Assembly (NCBI GenBank): GCA_022648295.1
Contig: JALCME010000003.1
Span: 124,001-188,000, forward strand
Origin: Bacteroides sp.
GTDB lineage: Bacteria; Bacteroidota; Bacteroidia; Bacteroidales; Bacteroidaceae
Direction: 5' to 3'
Length of the DNA stretch: 64,000 nucleotides
The stretch's first letter is position 1. Every line of letters starts with the position of its first letter. Of the stretch, positions 35,635-45,355 are shown piece by piece. The position numbers and the translations under genes were made by a program. A model generated the notes under the pieces. It did not search any database and was not told where the DNA came from. It saw nothing but the letters and a program-made list of their open reading frames with translations.

Positions 35635-36162
35635 ATGAGCGTTTTATTTAAAAAGATTTTAAGACGTGTGAATCCTGTTGATAAGGATTCAGCAAAAAAA
35701 GTTTATCCGATGATAACCTACAAGTATGGAACACCGGCAACTCTCGATGATGTAGCGAAGGAGATCAGCGGTTCATCCGGTGTTAGTGAGGGCGAGACTA
35801 TTAGTGTGCTGAAAGATTTTCGTACGCAATTGAAAAAAATATTGCTTAGCGGACGTGCGGTGAATATAACCGGCCTAGGGTACTTTTATCTGGCTGCCCA
35901 CAGTGATGGTACAGATAAAGCGGAAGATTTCACGGCCAGCGATATCAACGGGCTCCGAATTTGCTTCCGTGCCAATAAGGATATTCGTATAACAGCATCG
36001 GGAACCACCCGTTCCGACGGATTGAGCTTTAAGGATGTGGATCGTATTAATGATGATGGATCCGATGATTCCGGTAGTGGAGAAGGTTCGCCTTCCGGTG
36101 ACGGTGGAAGTGGGTCTTCTTCCGGAAGCGGTGGCGTAATAGATGATAACCCATTAGGATAA
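35635..36162 (+). CDS. HU-like DNA-binding protein with acidic Gly/Ser tail
   Basis: A 175-aa protein. Residues about 1-125 are an HU/IHF-like domain of the Bacteroidales-specific type (YKYGTPATLDDVAKEISGSSGVSEGETISVLKDFRTQLKKILLSGRAVNITGLGYFYLAAHSDG). The helical dimer part and the G-x-G-x-F strand are present. The last 40 residues are a disordered D/G/S tail ending GGVIDDNPLG. A second protein in this window (58598-59107) ends with the same GGVIDDNPL. Such proteins sit next to smalltalk peptides and often to an amidase in Bacteroides; their biological role is not settled. Confidence 0.85.
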   Translation: MSVLFKKILRRVNPVDKDSAKKVYPMITYKYGTPATLDDVAKEISGSSGVSEGETISVLKDFRTQLKKILLSGRAVNITGLGYFYLAAHSDGTDKAEDFTASDINGLRICFRANKDIRITASGTTRSDGLSFKDVDRINDDGSDDSGSGEGSPSGDGGSGSSSGSGGVIDDNPLG

Positions 36163-36213
36163 AGCTACTTAAAGAATATAGTAGTAAACTGATTTATTAA
36201 AAACAAAAAAGAA

Positions 36214-36315
36214 ATGAGTAAAATGAAAAAATCTGTTTGGAATACGATCCTGAAAGTGGTCATCGCTGTGGCATCTGCCGTGCTGGGTGCATTGGGTGGC
36301 AGCGCAATGAAGTGA
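36214..36315 (+). CDS. Smalltalk-type small membrane peptide
   Basis: A 33-aa peptide, MSKMKKSVWNTILKVVIAVA then a Gly/Ala-rich helix ending GGSAMK. A basic N terminus and one hydrophobic helix match the 'smalltalk' family, which accompanies HU-like genes in Bacteroides. It begins 51 bp after the HU-like stop and precedes a terminator, so the pair is one transcript. It is too short for routine ORF calls. The function of the family is not known to me. Confidence 0.8.
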   Translation: MSKMKKSVWNTILKVVIAVASAVLGALGGSAMK

Positions 36316-36352
36316 TTGTGCAGATGTAAAATAGAATCTGCAAAGTGAATGG

Positions 36353-36392
36353 AAAGAGACCGGTCTGTATAATAAGAACCGGTCTCTTTTTT
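36353..36392. terminator. Terminator between HU/smalltalk and the LRR gene
   Basis: AAAGAGACCGGT (36353-36364) pairs with ACCGGTCTCTTT (36378-36389), followed by T residues; convergent genes on both sides. Confidence 0.85.
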
Positions 36393-36396
36393 ATTT

Positions 36397-37455
36397 CTAT
36401 TTGTAGATAAGTTTACTCTTTGACTCTCCAAACAAATTATCCCCCAACGTAGTGATTTTATTGCCGGTGAGTTGTACATGGCGAAGATTATCACATCCAA
36501 TGAAGGCTCCATATTCTATAGCGGTCAGGCTGGCCGGAAGGATCAGAGTTCCGCATAAACGTCCGCATCCGCTAAATGCCCGTTGTCCGATGCTTTTCAG
36601 TGCATGAGGCAACTTGATGTTCAAAAGGTATTTCTTTTGGGTGAATGTATATTCGGGAATAGCGGTTGCATTGCATTTACTCAGGTCGACAGATACAAGA
36701 TTGGGCATATAGTCGCGTATGAGTTTAAAATCGGCTTCGTCTAACTTTCCTTCAACGCTTAAGAAATTAATATCTTTAGGCTGTAATCCGACTTTGACCA
36801 GTTCACTACCCAAGCTTCCCATTAATCCGACTTGTACCTGTGCCTCAACCGGCTTACCTTCTATAATGGAAAATGTTTTCCAGCCTTTTTTACCTCGATA
36901 AGCATCACTGGTCCCTATTGGAATAAAAACGGCTGTGGTGCTGTCGGCCATTGCTTCGGGTAGTAGGTTGGGAGCTGATTTCCGACGTATCTGACATATC
37001 TTTAGCTGATTGCATCCCTTAAACGCTGCGTCTTCTATGTTTTTTGTCTTGTCTGAAAGAATGACCTCCTGTAAAGAGCTCTTTCCTTCGAAAGTGCTAT
37101 CGTTTATTTGTCTGCAAAAAGCATAAGCGGGAATACAGTTCATTGGGTAGACATAGAAGTGATCGGTGTAGGTACCTTTTTTCCCGATATATAATCGGAT
37201 GGAGGCATTGGATATATCCAACACTTGCAATTTTTTGAATTCATCCCTCAGATGCTTGAAATCAATGGCATTGAGTTTCCCCGTCAGAGTGAGGTGGGTG
37301 ATATTGTTGGCTTCCCCCTCGGTTAACAGGGAAATTAGGGTACCAGGTTTATCAACATAGTATGTCTTACTACTTTCAGGTGGTACAATGACTCTTTGAG
37401 AGGCTGTTGCAGATATGCTGGCAGCCAATATTATAATGGATAATAATTTCTTCAT
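36397..37455 (-). CDS. BspA-type leucine-rich-repeat protein, exported
   Basis: A 352-aa exported protein. Signal peptide MKKLLSIIILAASISATA; start ATG 37455 is preferred to an ATG 13 codons upstream for this reason. Two halves each carry LRR_5-like units: ITHLTLTGKLNAIDFKHLRDEF, SLQEVILSDKTKNIEDAAFKGCNQL, and NLVSVDLSKCNATAIPEYTF, LLNIKLPHALKSIGQRAFSGCGRL, SLTAIEYGAFIGCDNLRHV. BspA-like repeats mediate adhesion in Tannerella and are common in gut Bacteroidales. No T9SS tail or lipobox is visible, so final localisation is uncertain. Confidence 0.85.
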   Translation of the reverse strand: MKKLLSIIILAASISATASQRVIVPPESSKTYYVDKPGTLISLLTEGEANNITHLTLTGKLNAIDFKHLRDEFKKLQVLDISNASIRLYIGKKGTYTDHFYVYPMNCIPAYAFCRQINDSTFEGKSSLQEVILSDKTKNIEDAAFKGCNQLKICQIRRKSAPNLLPEAMADSTTAVFIPIGTSDAYRGKKGWKTFSIIEGKPVEAQVQVGLMGSLGSELVKVGLQPKDINFLSVEGKLDEADFKLIRDYMPNLVSVDLSKCNATAIPEYTFTQKKYLLNIKLPHALKSIGQRAFSGCGRLCGTLILPASLTAIEYGAFIGCDNLRHVQLTGNKITTLGDNLFGESKSKLIYK

Positions 37456-37568
37456 GTTGTTATTAATAGTGAATATGCATAGACAAATATACACTTTTTG
37501 TGAGAGAATATTCGCTCTTTTTACATTTATAGGTATTTTTGCCTACCTATTAACATAAAAACAGTATA

Positions 37569-38429
37569 ATGGAACAATTGAACAGTAAAATATTTGCATC
37601 GACCGCTAAGATAGGAACATTTCTCGTCTTACTCATTCTTTTTTTCAGCTTCTTTTCTGTGATTCTCAATTATTTGTCAAAGGCTTTTCCGGTACTTGAA
37701 GACCAAATACTTATTCAGACTTTGGCAGAAGTCGGTCTGCTGGCAAGCGGTGGATTGGCGGCTTTTCTGATTCTAAAGTTTTGGGACCACTTGCCTTTCT
37801 CAAATTTGGGATTATCACCAAATGGACGGGTTGTTGACATGATGTGGGGGACACTTACTGCTGCAGGACTTTATGCCGTTGGATTCGGATTGTTGCTGAT
37901 GTGGGGTGAGGTGAAAATTACAGGTGCACACTTTAATGGAAGTTATCTAATACAAATGTGGATATTCATGCTGGTAGTGGCTGTTACGGAAGAACTGATT
38001 GTGCGGGGTTTTGTTTTGGGACATCTGCTAAATGCCGGAGTAAATCGTTTTGTGGCCTTATTTTTGTCTTCTTTATTGTTTTCGTTGATGCACTTCTTTA
38101 ATCCAAATTTCTCGTTTTTACCTTTTGTGAATATTGTGCTTGCCGGACTTTTGTTGGGTTCCACCTACATATATACCCGAAATCTATGGTTTCCGATAGC
38201 TCTTCACTTGTTTTGGAACTGGCTTCAGGGACCTGTGCTTGGTTTTGAAGTGAGTGGGGGAGATATGGGTGCAACCTGGCTTACCCTCAAATTGCCTGAA
38301 AATAACCTAATCAATGGAGGTACTTTCGGCTTTGAAGGTTCGCTGGTGTGCACTGTGTTAATGATTGCTCTTACGATTCTGATTCTGGGAATGCAGGAGA
38401 GAAAATTAAGAAAGAAACAAAGCTTGTAA
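37569..38429 (+). CDS. CPBP-family intramembrane protease (Abi/CAAX type)
   Basis: A 286-aa polytopic membrane protein with about eight hydrophobic segments. The conserved motifs are EELIVRGFV (EExxxR, motif 1), SLMHFFNPN (motif 2) and HLFWNW (motif 3), the metal-independent glutamyl-protease core of the CPBP family. Members process prenylated proteins or bacteriocin peptides in some bacteria, but the substrate here is unknown. Transcribed alone and convergent with tex. Confidence 0.88.
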   Translation: MEQLNSKIFASTAKIGTFLVLLILFFSFFSVILNYLSKAFPVLEDQILIQTLAEVGLLASGGLAAFLILKFWDHLPFSNLGLSPNGRVVDMMWGTLTAAGLYAVGFGLLLMWGEVKITGAHFNGSYLIQMWIFMLVVAVTEELIVRGFVLGHLLNAGVNRFVALFLSSLLFSLMHFFNPNFSFLPFVNIVLAGLLLGSTYIYTRNLWFPIALHLFWNWLQGPVLGFEVSGGDMGATWLTLKLPENNLINGGTFGFEGSLVCTVLMIALTILILGMQERKLRKKQSL

Positions 38430-38434
38430 AACGA

Positions 38435-40561
38435 TCACTCTTCTATCCGTTTTAAAGCGATGCGTTTACGTTCCATATCGATGCTTAACACTCTGACCCG
38501 TATTTGTTGATGGATATGGACCACTTCGTTGGGGTCCGAAATGTAACGATCGGTAAGTTGGGATAAATGGATAAGCCCGTTTTCCTTGATGCCAATGTCA
38601 ACGAAAGCTCCGAAGTTTGTGATATTCCCTACAATACCGGGCAATTCCATGCCTTCGCATAAATCGTTGATGGTGCGTACGTTTTTGTCGAACTCAAAGA
38701 ACTGAATAGGTCCTCGCGGGTCACGTCCCGGTTTGTCCAACTCTTGCAAGATGTCTTTCAGGGTCGGCATTCCTACGGTTGCGGAGAGATAGTTTTCCGG
38801 TTTAATTTTTAATCGCAGCTCTTTATTGGAAATGAGTTCCATGATGCTACATTTCAAATCTTCCGCCATCCGTTTTACAATGTAATAGCTTTCGGGATGA
38901 ACGGCGGTATTATCAAGTGGATTGTCAGCCTGCGGTATGCGAAGGAAACCGGCACACTGTTCAAAAGCTTTAGCTCCCATACGTGGAACTTCCATTAGCT
39001 CTTTACGGGAGTGGAAGGCTCCATGTTCGGCACGGTAGTTTACAATGTTTTGGGCCAGTTGCGGACCTAAGCCTGAAATGTAGGTCAGTAAATGGCTACT
39101 GGCTGTATTTAGATTTACACCAACCAGATTGACACAACTTTCTACGGTTTGATCCAGAGACTTTTTTAGTTTATTCTGGTCGACATCGTGCTGATATTGT
39201 CCCACACCGATGGATTTAGGATCGATCTTGACTAGTTCGGCGAGCGGGTCTATTAATCTTCGGGCTATGGATACGGCTCCCCGCACAGTGACATCATATT
39301 CGGGAAATTCATCCCGGGCTATTTTGGAGGCTGAATAGATGGATGCTCCTTGTTCGCTAACGATAAAAATCTGAATGGCTTGTTTAAATGTTTGTTTCTT
39401 TAAAAAGTCTTCCGTTTCCCGGCTGGCGGTGCCATTACCCACGGAGATGGCTTCTATTCGGTAAGCTTCTATCATTTTCTGTAATTTGGATGTTGCGTCC
39501 TTTTCTTTATTAACAGGAGGATGTGGATAGATATTTTCATTGTGCAACAAATTACCTTGGGCATCCAAACATACGACCTTACACCCTGTCCTGAATCCCG
39601 GATCAATGCCCATTACCCGTTTCTGTCTCAAAGGAGGAGCCAGAAGCAACTGACGCAGGTTTTGTACAAAGACACGAATGGCTTCTTCATCGGCTTGCAT
39701 CTTGCTTTGCGCGGCAAATTCCGTTTCGATAGATGGCTTCAACAGTCGTTTATAGGCATCTTGCACTGCATCGGCCACATGATGACTGCAACTTCCGTTT
39801 CCACGTACAAACCGGCGTTCCAGCCGTTCGATACATTCATCATCGTTAGGACTGATGTTTGCTTTGAGCAATCCTTCGGTTTCTGCACGGCGAATGGCTA
39901 ACAGTCGGTGGGAAGTACACCGTTTTAATGGTTCGCTGAAGTCAAAATAATCCCGGTATTTGATGGCTTCTTCTTCCTTTCCTTTCACCACTTTGGCGGT
40001 CAGGATGGCTTGACGTGAGAAAGCGTTGCGCAGGGTGTTGCGTGCCTGTTCATCTTCGCTGACTTGTTCGGCTATGATGTCTTTGGCTCCTTTCAGCGCT
40101 TCTTCCACATCTTTGACTTCTCCTTTGACATAGCTGGCAGCCCGCCCTTCTGGATTAGGTTCCCGTTGTAGCATGAGTATGACAGCAAGGGGTTCCAACC
40201 CTTTTTGCCGTGCGGCTTCGGCACGTGTACGTCGTTTGGGTTTATAGGGTAGATAGAGGTCTTCCAATGCCGTTCCATCCCATGTATCATCAATGCGTTT
40301 TTGTAATTCGGGAGTCATTTTCCCTTGTTCGTTAATGGTACTGACAATGGTTTCTTTCCGTTTGGCTATCTCACTTAACTTCTCATATTGGGTTTGTACG
40401 GTTTCTATCTGGACTTCATCCAATCCTCCTGTAACTTCTTTACGATAACGACTTATGAATGGAATGGTAGAGCCTTCTTCCAGTAATTTGAGTGTACGCT
40501 CTATTTGTTTTTCAGGTATTCCGGTTATATCGGAAATCATTCTGTGGAATAATTGCATCAT
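38435..40561 (-). CDS. tex: Tex-family RNA-binding S1 protein
   Basis: A 708-aa protein with full Tex architecture: N-terminal helical region (ISDITGIPEKQIERTLKLLEEGSTIPFISRYRKEVTGGLDE), YqgF/RNase H-like domain (RVMGIDPGFRTGCKVVCLD near residue 325), helix-hairpin-helix pair (YISGLGPQLAQNIVNYRAEHG) and a C-terminal S1 domain (VGNITNFGAFVDIGIKENGLIHLSQL). Tex binds nucleic acid and is linked to transcription and RNA turnover. A promoter box lies 27 bp upstream. Confidence 0.95.
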   Translation of the reverse strand: MMQLFHRMISDITGIPEKQIERTLKLLEEGSTIPFISRYRKEVTGGLDEVQIETVQTQYEKLSEIAKRKETIVSTINEQGKMTPELQKRIDDTWDGTALEDLYLPYKPKRRTRAEAARQKGLEPLAVILMLQREPNPEGRAASYVKGEVKDVEEALKGAKDIIAEQVSEDEQARNTLRNAFSRQAILTAKVVKGKEEEAIKYRDYFDFSEPLKRCTSHRLLAIRRAETEGLLKANISPNDDECIERLERRFVRGNGSCSHHVADAVQDAYKRLLKPSIETEFAAQSKMQADEEAIRVFVQNLRQLLLAPPLRQKRVMGIDPGFRTGCKVVCLDAQGNLLHNENIYPHPPVNKEKDATSKLQKMIEAYRIEAISVGNGTASRETEDFLKKQTFKQAIQIFIVSEQGASIYSASKIARDEFPEYDVTVRGAVSIARRLIDPLAELVKIDPKSIGVGQYQHDVDQNKLKKSLDQTVESCVNLVGVNLNTASSHLLTYISGLGPQLAQNIVNYRAEHGAFHSRKELMEVPRMGAKAFEQCAGFLRIPQADNPLDNTAVHPESYYIVKRMAEDLKCSIMELISNKELRLKIKPENYLSATVGMPTLKDILQELDKPGRDPRGPIQFFEFDKNVRTINDLCEGMELPGIVGNITNFGAFVDIGIKENGLIHLSQLTDRYISDPNEVVHIHQQIRVRVLSIDMERKRIALKRIEE

Positions 40562-40587
40562 ACAGGTTTCTTTTTAGATATGGTTGG

Positions 40588-40595
40588 CAAAGATA
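40588..40595 (-). promoter_or_regulatory. Probable tex promoter (-7 box)
   Basis: Minus strand TATCTTTG, perfect TAnnTTTG, 27 bp upstream of the tex start; divergent from fkp. Confidence 0.55.
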
Positions 40596-40710
40596 CAAAA
40601 TGTGCTTCATTTTCTATTTACATTATAAAAATAGTCCGAACTTTTCTTTGTATTTGGATAAGATTGCTTTATTTTGCACATCCGCAATTTGAAAAACGAA
40701 TAAGTGAAAC

Positions 40711-43623
40711 ATGCAGAAACTATTGTCTTTGCCGCCCAATCTGGTGACAGCCTTTTATGAATTAGAGAATGTAAATCGTGATGAATGGTATTGTACTTCT
40801 GATCCGGTCGATGTTAAGTTAGGATCGGGAGGGGGGACAGCTTGGCTCTTACAGAAATGCTATGATGCATTTATGAAGCACGGACGACAACCGGAAACGG
40901 GAGAGGAGCGGGATGGAAGCTGCCAGAATCATGAATTCGGGAACGCTAGTTTTGAAGAGTGGCTTGCTTCCGATAAACGGATATTGCTTCATGCCGGAGG
41001 GCAGAGCCGACGTTTACCGGGTTATGCTCCGTCGGGTAAAATCCTCACGCCTGTTCCTGTATTTCGTTGGGCGCGGGGACAGCGGTTGGGGCAAAATTTG
41101 TTGTCACTCCAGCTTCCTTTGTACGAGAAAATAATGAAATGTGCACCGGAAAGTCTGCATACACTGATTGCCAGTGGGGATGTGTATATCCGGGCGGAAA
41201 AGAACTTGCAGGAAATCCCCGATGCAGATGTCGTTTGTTACGGTCTTTGGGTTGATCCTGTTTTGGCTACTCATCATGGGGTCTTTGTGTCTGCCAGAAA
41301 GGATCCCGAAAAATTGGATTTTATGCTTCAAAAGCCTTCGTTGGAGGAACTGGAAGAACTTTCGAAAACGCATCTGTTTTTGATGGATATAGGCATTTGG
41401 TTGTTGAGCGACCGGGCTGTGAGTTTGTTAATGGAGCGTTCCGGATCAAAGAGTGGTGACGGATTGAACTATTATGATTTGTATTCGGACTTTGGTTGTT
41501 CGTTAGGAGCGCATCCCCGTATTGCAGATGATCAGTTAGATGCTCTTTCCGTTGCTATTTTACCGCTTTCTGGAGGGGAGTTTTATCATTACGGAACAAG
41601 TCCCGAATTACTCTCTTCTACTGTTGCATTGCAAAACAAAGTTTATGATCAGCGGCAGATTATGCAACGTAAAGTGAAACCTAATCCGGCGATATTTGTG
41701 CAGAATGCGGAAATGGGAGTTTCTCTTACCGGTAAAAACGATAATTTATGGATAGAAAATAGCTGTGTGGGAAAATCGTGGAAAGTGGGCTCGCGGCAAA
41801 TTATTACGGGGGTTCCTTGTAATGACTGGAAATTGGAGCTTCCGGATGGAGTTTGCGTAGATATTGTTCCTATTGGAGAATCTTATTGGGCGGTTCGCCC
41901 TTATGGATTTGAAGATGTGTTTAAGGGAAGTCTTGAAGCCGGGAATACACGCTTTCTAGGTGAGAAGTTTGTGGAATGGTTGAAGAAACGGAATTTGAGA
42001 TTGAGTGATGTGTTCGGTTGGAAGGATGATTTGCAGGCAGCGGAGTTGTTTCCTGTGGTAGAGAACTTGGTGCAAATGGAAAATGTGCTGAAATGGATGG
42101 TTTGCAATCCGGAATTGGTTGAAGGAAAGAATGTCTGGCTTGAATCACAACGACTTTCTGCCGATGATCTTTCAGCGAAGGCCAATTTACACAGGCTTTA
42201 TGCGCAACGTGAAGATTTTAAGAAAAAGAATCTGGAATTATTATCGCATAATTATGAGAAGAGTGTGTTTTATCAATTGGATTTGGCAGATGTTGCCGGA
42301 GAATTTCATCGGCTGGGGTTGACAAAACCGAGTGTTTTGCCGGAAGATGCGATGCAAATGCAACGTATTCATAATAGAATGTTACGGGCTCAGATAGATA
42401 AGCTGAATGGTCGAAACTTTGAAGTGGACGAAAGAGAGGCTTTCGGGCTATTACGGGAAGGGCTGTTGGCTGACCTGTATGAACATAAAAGCAATCCCCG
42501 GTTGAATGTATATGGTGACCAGATTGTATGGGGGCGGAGTCCGGTGCGCATAGATGTGGCCGGAGGGTGGACCGATACACCACCTTATTCTTTGTTTGCA
42601 GGGGGGAATGTTGTGAATTTGGCCATCGAACTGAATGGGCAACCTCCTTTACAGGTATATATTAAGCCGGCTAGTGAGTTCCATATTGTACTCCGTTCCA
42701 TTGATATGGGAGCCATGGAAGTGGTTGAGACTTTTGAGGAGTTGCAGAACTATAAAAAAGTAGGTTCACCTTTCTCCATACCCAAGGCGGCTTTAGTTTT
42801 GGCTGGCTTTAATCCGGCTTTCTCGGACGTGGAATATTCTTCATTGCAAAAGCAATTGGAAACTTTTGGTATGGGTATTGAGATTACGCTATTATCAGCT
42901 ATTCCTGCCGGTTCGGGATTGGGCACCAGTTCCATATTGGCGTCGACAGTGTTGGGCTCGCTGAGTGACTTTTGCGGTTTAATGTGGGATAAGAATGAAA
43001 TATGCCGTCGTACTCTGGCTTTGGAGCAATTGCTCACTACGGGTGGTGGATGGCAAGATCAATACGGGGGAGTATTGCAAGGTGTCAAGTTATTGCAAAC
43101 CGGACAGGGATTTACACAAAATCCATTGGTACGTTGGCTACCCGAACATCTTTTTACCCATCCCGAATATCACGATTGCCATCTGTTGTACTATACTGGT
43201 ATAACCCGTACAGCCAAGGGGATTTTGGCGGAAATAGTGCGCTCCATGTTTCTTAATTCGTTCTTCCATTTAAGTTTGTTGGAGGAGATGAAGGTTCATG
43301 CATTGGATATGGCAGAGGCGATTCAACGGAATGACTTTGCAGCGTATGGGGCATTGGTAGGAAAAAGTTGGGAACAGAATAAGGCATTGGATTGTGGCAC
43401 TAATCCGGAGGCAGTGGAAGATATTATTAACAAGGTTAAAGATTATACGCTGGGATATAAACTTCCCGGTGCGGGTGGTGGAGGTTATCTCTATATGGTG
43501 GCGAAAGATCCGCAGGCGGCCATGCGAATCCGGGAAATCCTGACACAAAATGTTCCTAATCCACGTGCCCGTTTTGTATCAATGGGCTTATCTGATTCCG
43601 GATTTCAGGTATCCCGGTCTTAA
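40711..43623 (+). CDS. fkp: Bifunctional fucokinase / L-fucose-1-phosphate guanylyltransferase Fkp
   Basis: A 970-aa fusion that turns free L-fucose into GDP-fucose. The N-terminal half is the GTP:fucose-1-P guanylyltransferase (GSGGGTAWLL near residue 34; HAGGQSRRLPGYAPSGKI). The C-terminal half is a GHMP kinase (WGRSPVRIDVAGGWTDTPPYSL; IPAGSGLGTSSILAS near 731-745; GAGGGGYLYMV). In Bacteroides, Fkp supplies fucose for capsule and glycoprotein decoration. The downstream permease, 28 bp away, would bring in fucose, so the pair is a salvage operon. Confidence 0.97.
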   Translation: MQKLLSLPPNLVTAFYELENVNRDEWYCTSDPVDVKLGSGGGTAWLLQKCYDAFMKHGRQPETGEERDGSCQNHEFGNASFEEWLASDKRILLHAGGQSRRLPGYAPSGKILTPVPVFRWARGQRLGQNLLSLQLPLYEKIMKCAPESLHTLIASGDVYIRAEKNLQEIPDADVVCYGLWVDPVLATHHGVFVSARKDPEKLDFMLQKPSLEELEELSKTHLFLMDIGIWLLSDRAVSLLMERSGSKSGDGLNYYDLYSDFGCSLGAHPRIADDQLDALSVAILPLSGGEFYHYGTSPELLSSTVALQNKVYDQRQIMQRKVKPNPAIFVQNAEMGVSLTGKNDNLWIENSCVGKSWKVGSRQIITGVPCNDWKLELPDGVCVDIVPIGESYWAVRPYGFEDVFKGSLEAGNTRFLGEKFVEWLKKRNLRLSDVFGWKDDLQAAELFPVVENLVQMENVLKWMVCNPELVEGKNVWLESQRLSADDLSAKANLHRLYAQREDFKKKNLELLSHNYEKSVFYQLDLADVAGEFHRLGLTKPSVLPEDAMQMQRIHNRMLRAQIDKLNGRNFEVDEREAFGLLREGLLADLYEHKSNPRLNVYGDQIVWGRSPVRIDVAGGWTDTPPYSLFAGGNVVNLAIELNGQPPLQVYIKPASEFHIVLRSIDMGAMEVVETFEELQNYKKVGSPFSIPKAALVLAGFNPAFSDVEYSSLQKQLETFGMGIEITLLSAIPAGSGLGTSSILASTVLGSLSDFCGLMWDKNEICRRTLALEQLLTTGGGWQDQYGGVLQGVKLLQTGQGFTQNPLVRWLPEHLFTHPEYHDCHLLYYTGITRTAKGILAEIVRSMFLNSFFHLSLLEEMKVHALDMAEAIQRNDFAAYGALVGKSWEQNKALDCGTNPEAVEDIINKVKDYTLGYKLPGAGGGGYLYMVAKDPQAAMRIREILTQNVPNPRARFVSMGLSDSGFQVSRS

Positions 43624-43650
43624 TTATCAGGAAGACGTAATTATTAATGC

Positions 43651-44883
43651 ATGTATACGATGAAAATAGTAGAAACAAAAAACGGGACTTCATATTTGTT
43701 ACCTTTTATATTGGTGACTTCTTTGTTCTTTTTATGGGGATTTGCACATAGTATTCTTGATGTATTGAATAAGCACTTTCAGGAAGTATTGGTCATTTCC
43801 AAAGCTAAATCGGCCATGGTACAGGCGGTTGTTTACGGTGGATATTTTTTGATGGCTATTCCTGCGGGAAGGTTTATTCGTCGTTACGGGTATCGGAAGG
43901 GAGTTGTTCTTGGACTGCTATTGTATGCCTTCGGAGCTTTTCTTTTTATTCCCGGAAGTAAGATTATGTCTTTTAATTTCTTTCTGTTTTCACTGTTTAT
44001 CATAGGATGTGGACTTACTTGTTTGGAAACAGCGGCAAATCCTTATGTTACGGTGCTGGGAGAACCGGAAACCGGAGCCAGTCGTTTGAATCTGGCTCAA
44101 TCTTTCAATGGATTAGGTTGGATACTTGGCCCGTTAGTTGGCGGATTAGTACTGTTTTCTGGTAATGGCAGCGGGAATGATAGCGATATAGCCTTACCTT
44201 ATTTAGGCATAGGTTGTGTAGTTGTATTAGTAGCTTTCTTGTTTATGCGTGTGCGTTTGCCCGAAATACAGGACGCTGATGAAGAATCTGTTGCTTTCGT
44301 TAAGAAAAAGCTTTGGCGGCATGCTCATTTTTCGATGGGAGTACTGGCTTTGTTTTGTTATGTAGCGGCTCAAACCGGCATTAATAGCTTTTTTATTAAT
44401 TATGTTACGGAAGCCTCCATCGGAATGGATAACAGAGATGCTTCCCTATTGCTTTCTTTTGGTGGAATGGGGCTATTCATGGTGGGGCGTCTTTCGGGTA
44501 GCTCGTTAATGAAACGCATTCCGGCGGAACGGCTATTGCTTTATTTTGTAGGTGGAGCCCTGCTCTGTATCGGAGGAGTAATAACCGGTATGGGATGGAT
44601 AGGTGTTATAGCACTGTTTTGCTGTTATTTATTTGAATCTATTATGTTCCCTACCATTTTTGCTTTGGCTATAAGACAGTTGGGACAACATACCAAACGT
44701 GCTTCTTCTTATCTCATTATGTCTATTGTAGGTGGTGCAATAGCTCCTGTACTAATGGGGCTTTGCGGAGAGCAGGAAATCCGTAATGGTTTTTACATTC
44801 CGTTGCTTTGTTTCATTGTAATAGGAGTCTATTCCGTCTTTTATAAAAAATGGTTTACTCGTGATGATACGGTCCTCCGTTAA
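43651..44883 (+). CDS. fucP: Fucose permease-like MFS transporter
   Basis: A 410-aa major-facilitator protein with 12 predicted helices of the FucP/GluP family (LFFLWGFAHSILDVLNKHFQ; AVVYGGYFLMAIPAGRFIRRYGYRKGV; ETAANPYVTVLGEPETGASRLNLAQSFNGLGWILGP). The ETAANPYVT and NLAQSFNGLG blocks are typical of the L-fucose:H+ symporter group. Linked to fkp, which supports fucose as substrate. ATG 43660 (MKIVETKNG) is an alternative start. The 3' end overlaps convergent rlmH by 29 bp with no terminator between them. Confidence 0.9.
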   Translation: MYTMKIVETKNGTSYLLPFILVTSLFFLWGFAHSILDVLNKHFQEVLVISKAKSAMVQAVVYGGYFLMAIPAGRFIRRYGYRKGVVLGLLLYAFGAFLFIPGSKIMSFNFFLFSLFIIGCGLTCLETAANPYVTVLGEPETGASRLNLAQSFNGLGWILGPLVGGLVLFSGNGSGNDSDIALPYLGIGCVVVLVAFLFMRVRLPEIQDADEESVAFVKKKLWRHAHFSMGVLALFCYVAAQTGINSFFINYVTEASIGMDNRDASLLLSFGGMGLFMVGRLSGSSLMKRIPAERLLLYFVGGALLCIGGVITGMGWIGVIALFCCYLFESIMFPTIFALAIRQLGQHTKRASSYLIMSIVGGAIAPVLMGLCGEQEIRNGFYIPLLCFIVIGVYSVFYKKWFTRDDTVLR

Positions 44884-45328
44884 GGATATTCATAGCCCGG
44901 TACAATTGTTCAACAAAAACGAGACGCACCATCTGGTGGGAGAAAGTCATGCGTGATAAAGCTATCTTTTCATGTGCGGTATCATAAACCTTATTGGAGA
45001 ATCCATACGGTCCTCCAATGACAAATAAAAGCCGTTTGTTTACGGTATTCATTTTATTTTTCATATAGTCTGCAAATTCTAAGGAACGCATTTCTCTGCC
45101 ACCTTCATCCAGCAATACAATGACATCGCCCGGTTGAAACGATTTGCAGATTAAGTCCCCTTCTTTTTCTTTCTGTTGTTCTGTAGTGAGGTTTTTCGTG
45201 TTTTTTAGTTCGGGAATCACTTCCATATCGAAAGATAAATAACGTTTACTCCTTTGCACATAATCATTGATTGCCGTAATAAAGTGCTGTTCTACGGTTC
45301 GTCCTACCACAAGTAATACTGTTTTCAT
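44855..45328 (-). CDS. rlmH: 23S rRNA pseudouridine-1915 N3-methyltransferase RlmH
   Basis: A 157-aa SPOUT-class methyltransferase that modifies pseudouridine 1915 in helix 69 of 23S rRNA. Features: KTVLLVVGRT at the start, LLDEGGREMRSLEFADYM, FVIGGPYGFS (SAM-binding knot) and MTFSHQMVRLVFVEQLYRA near the C terminus. ATG 45328 is used because the family begins MKxxLLxxGKT; ten extra codons are open upstream. Divergent promoters occupy the gap to the next gene. Confidence 0.95.
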   Translation of the reverse strand: MKTVLLVVGRTVEQHFITAINDYVQRSKRYLSFDMEVIPELKNTKNLTTEQQKEKEGDLICKSFQPGDVIVLLDEGGREMRSLEFADYMKNKMNTVNKRLLFVIGGPYGFSNKVYDTAHEKIALSRMTFSHQMVRLVFVEQLYRAMNILNGGPYHHE

Positions 45329-45355
45329 AATGCCTGTACGTTTCTGATTACCGCA

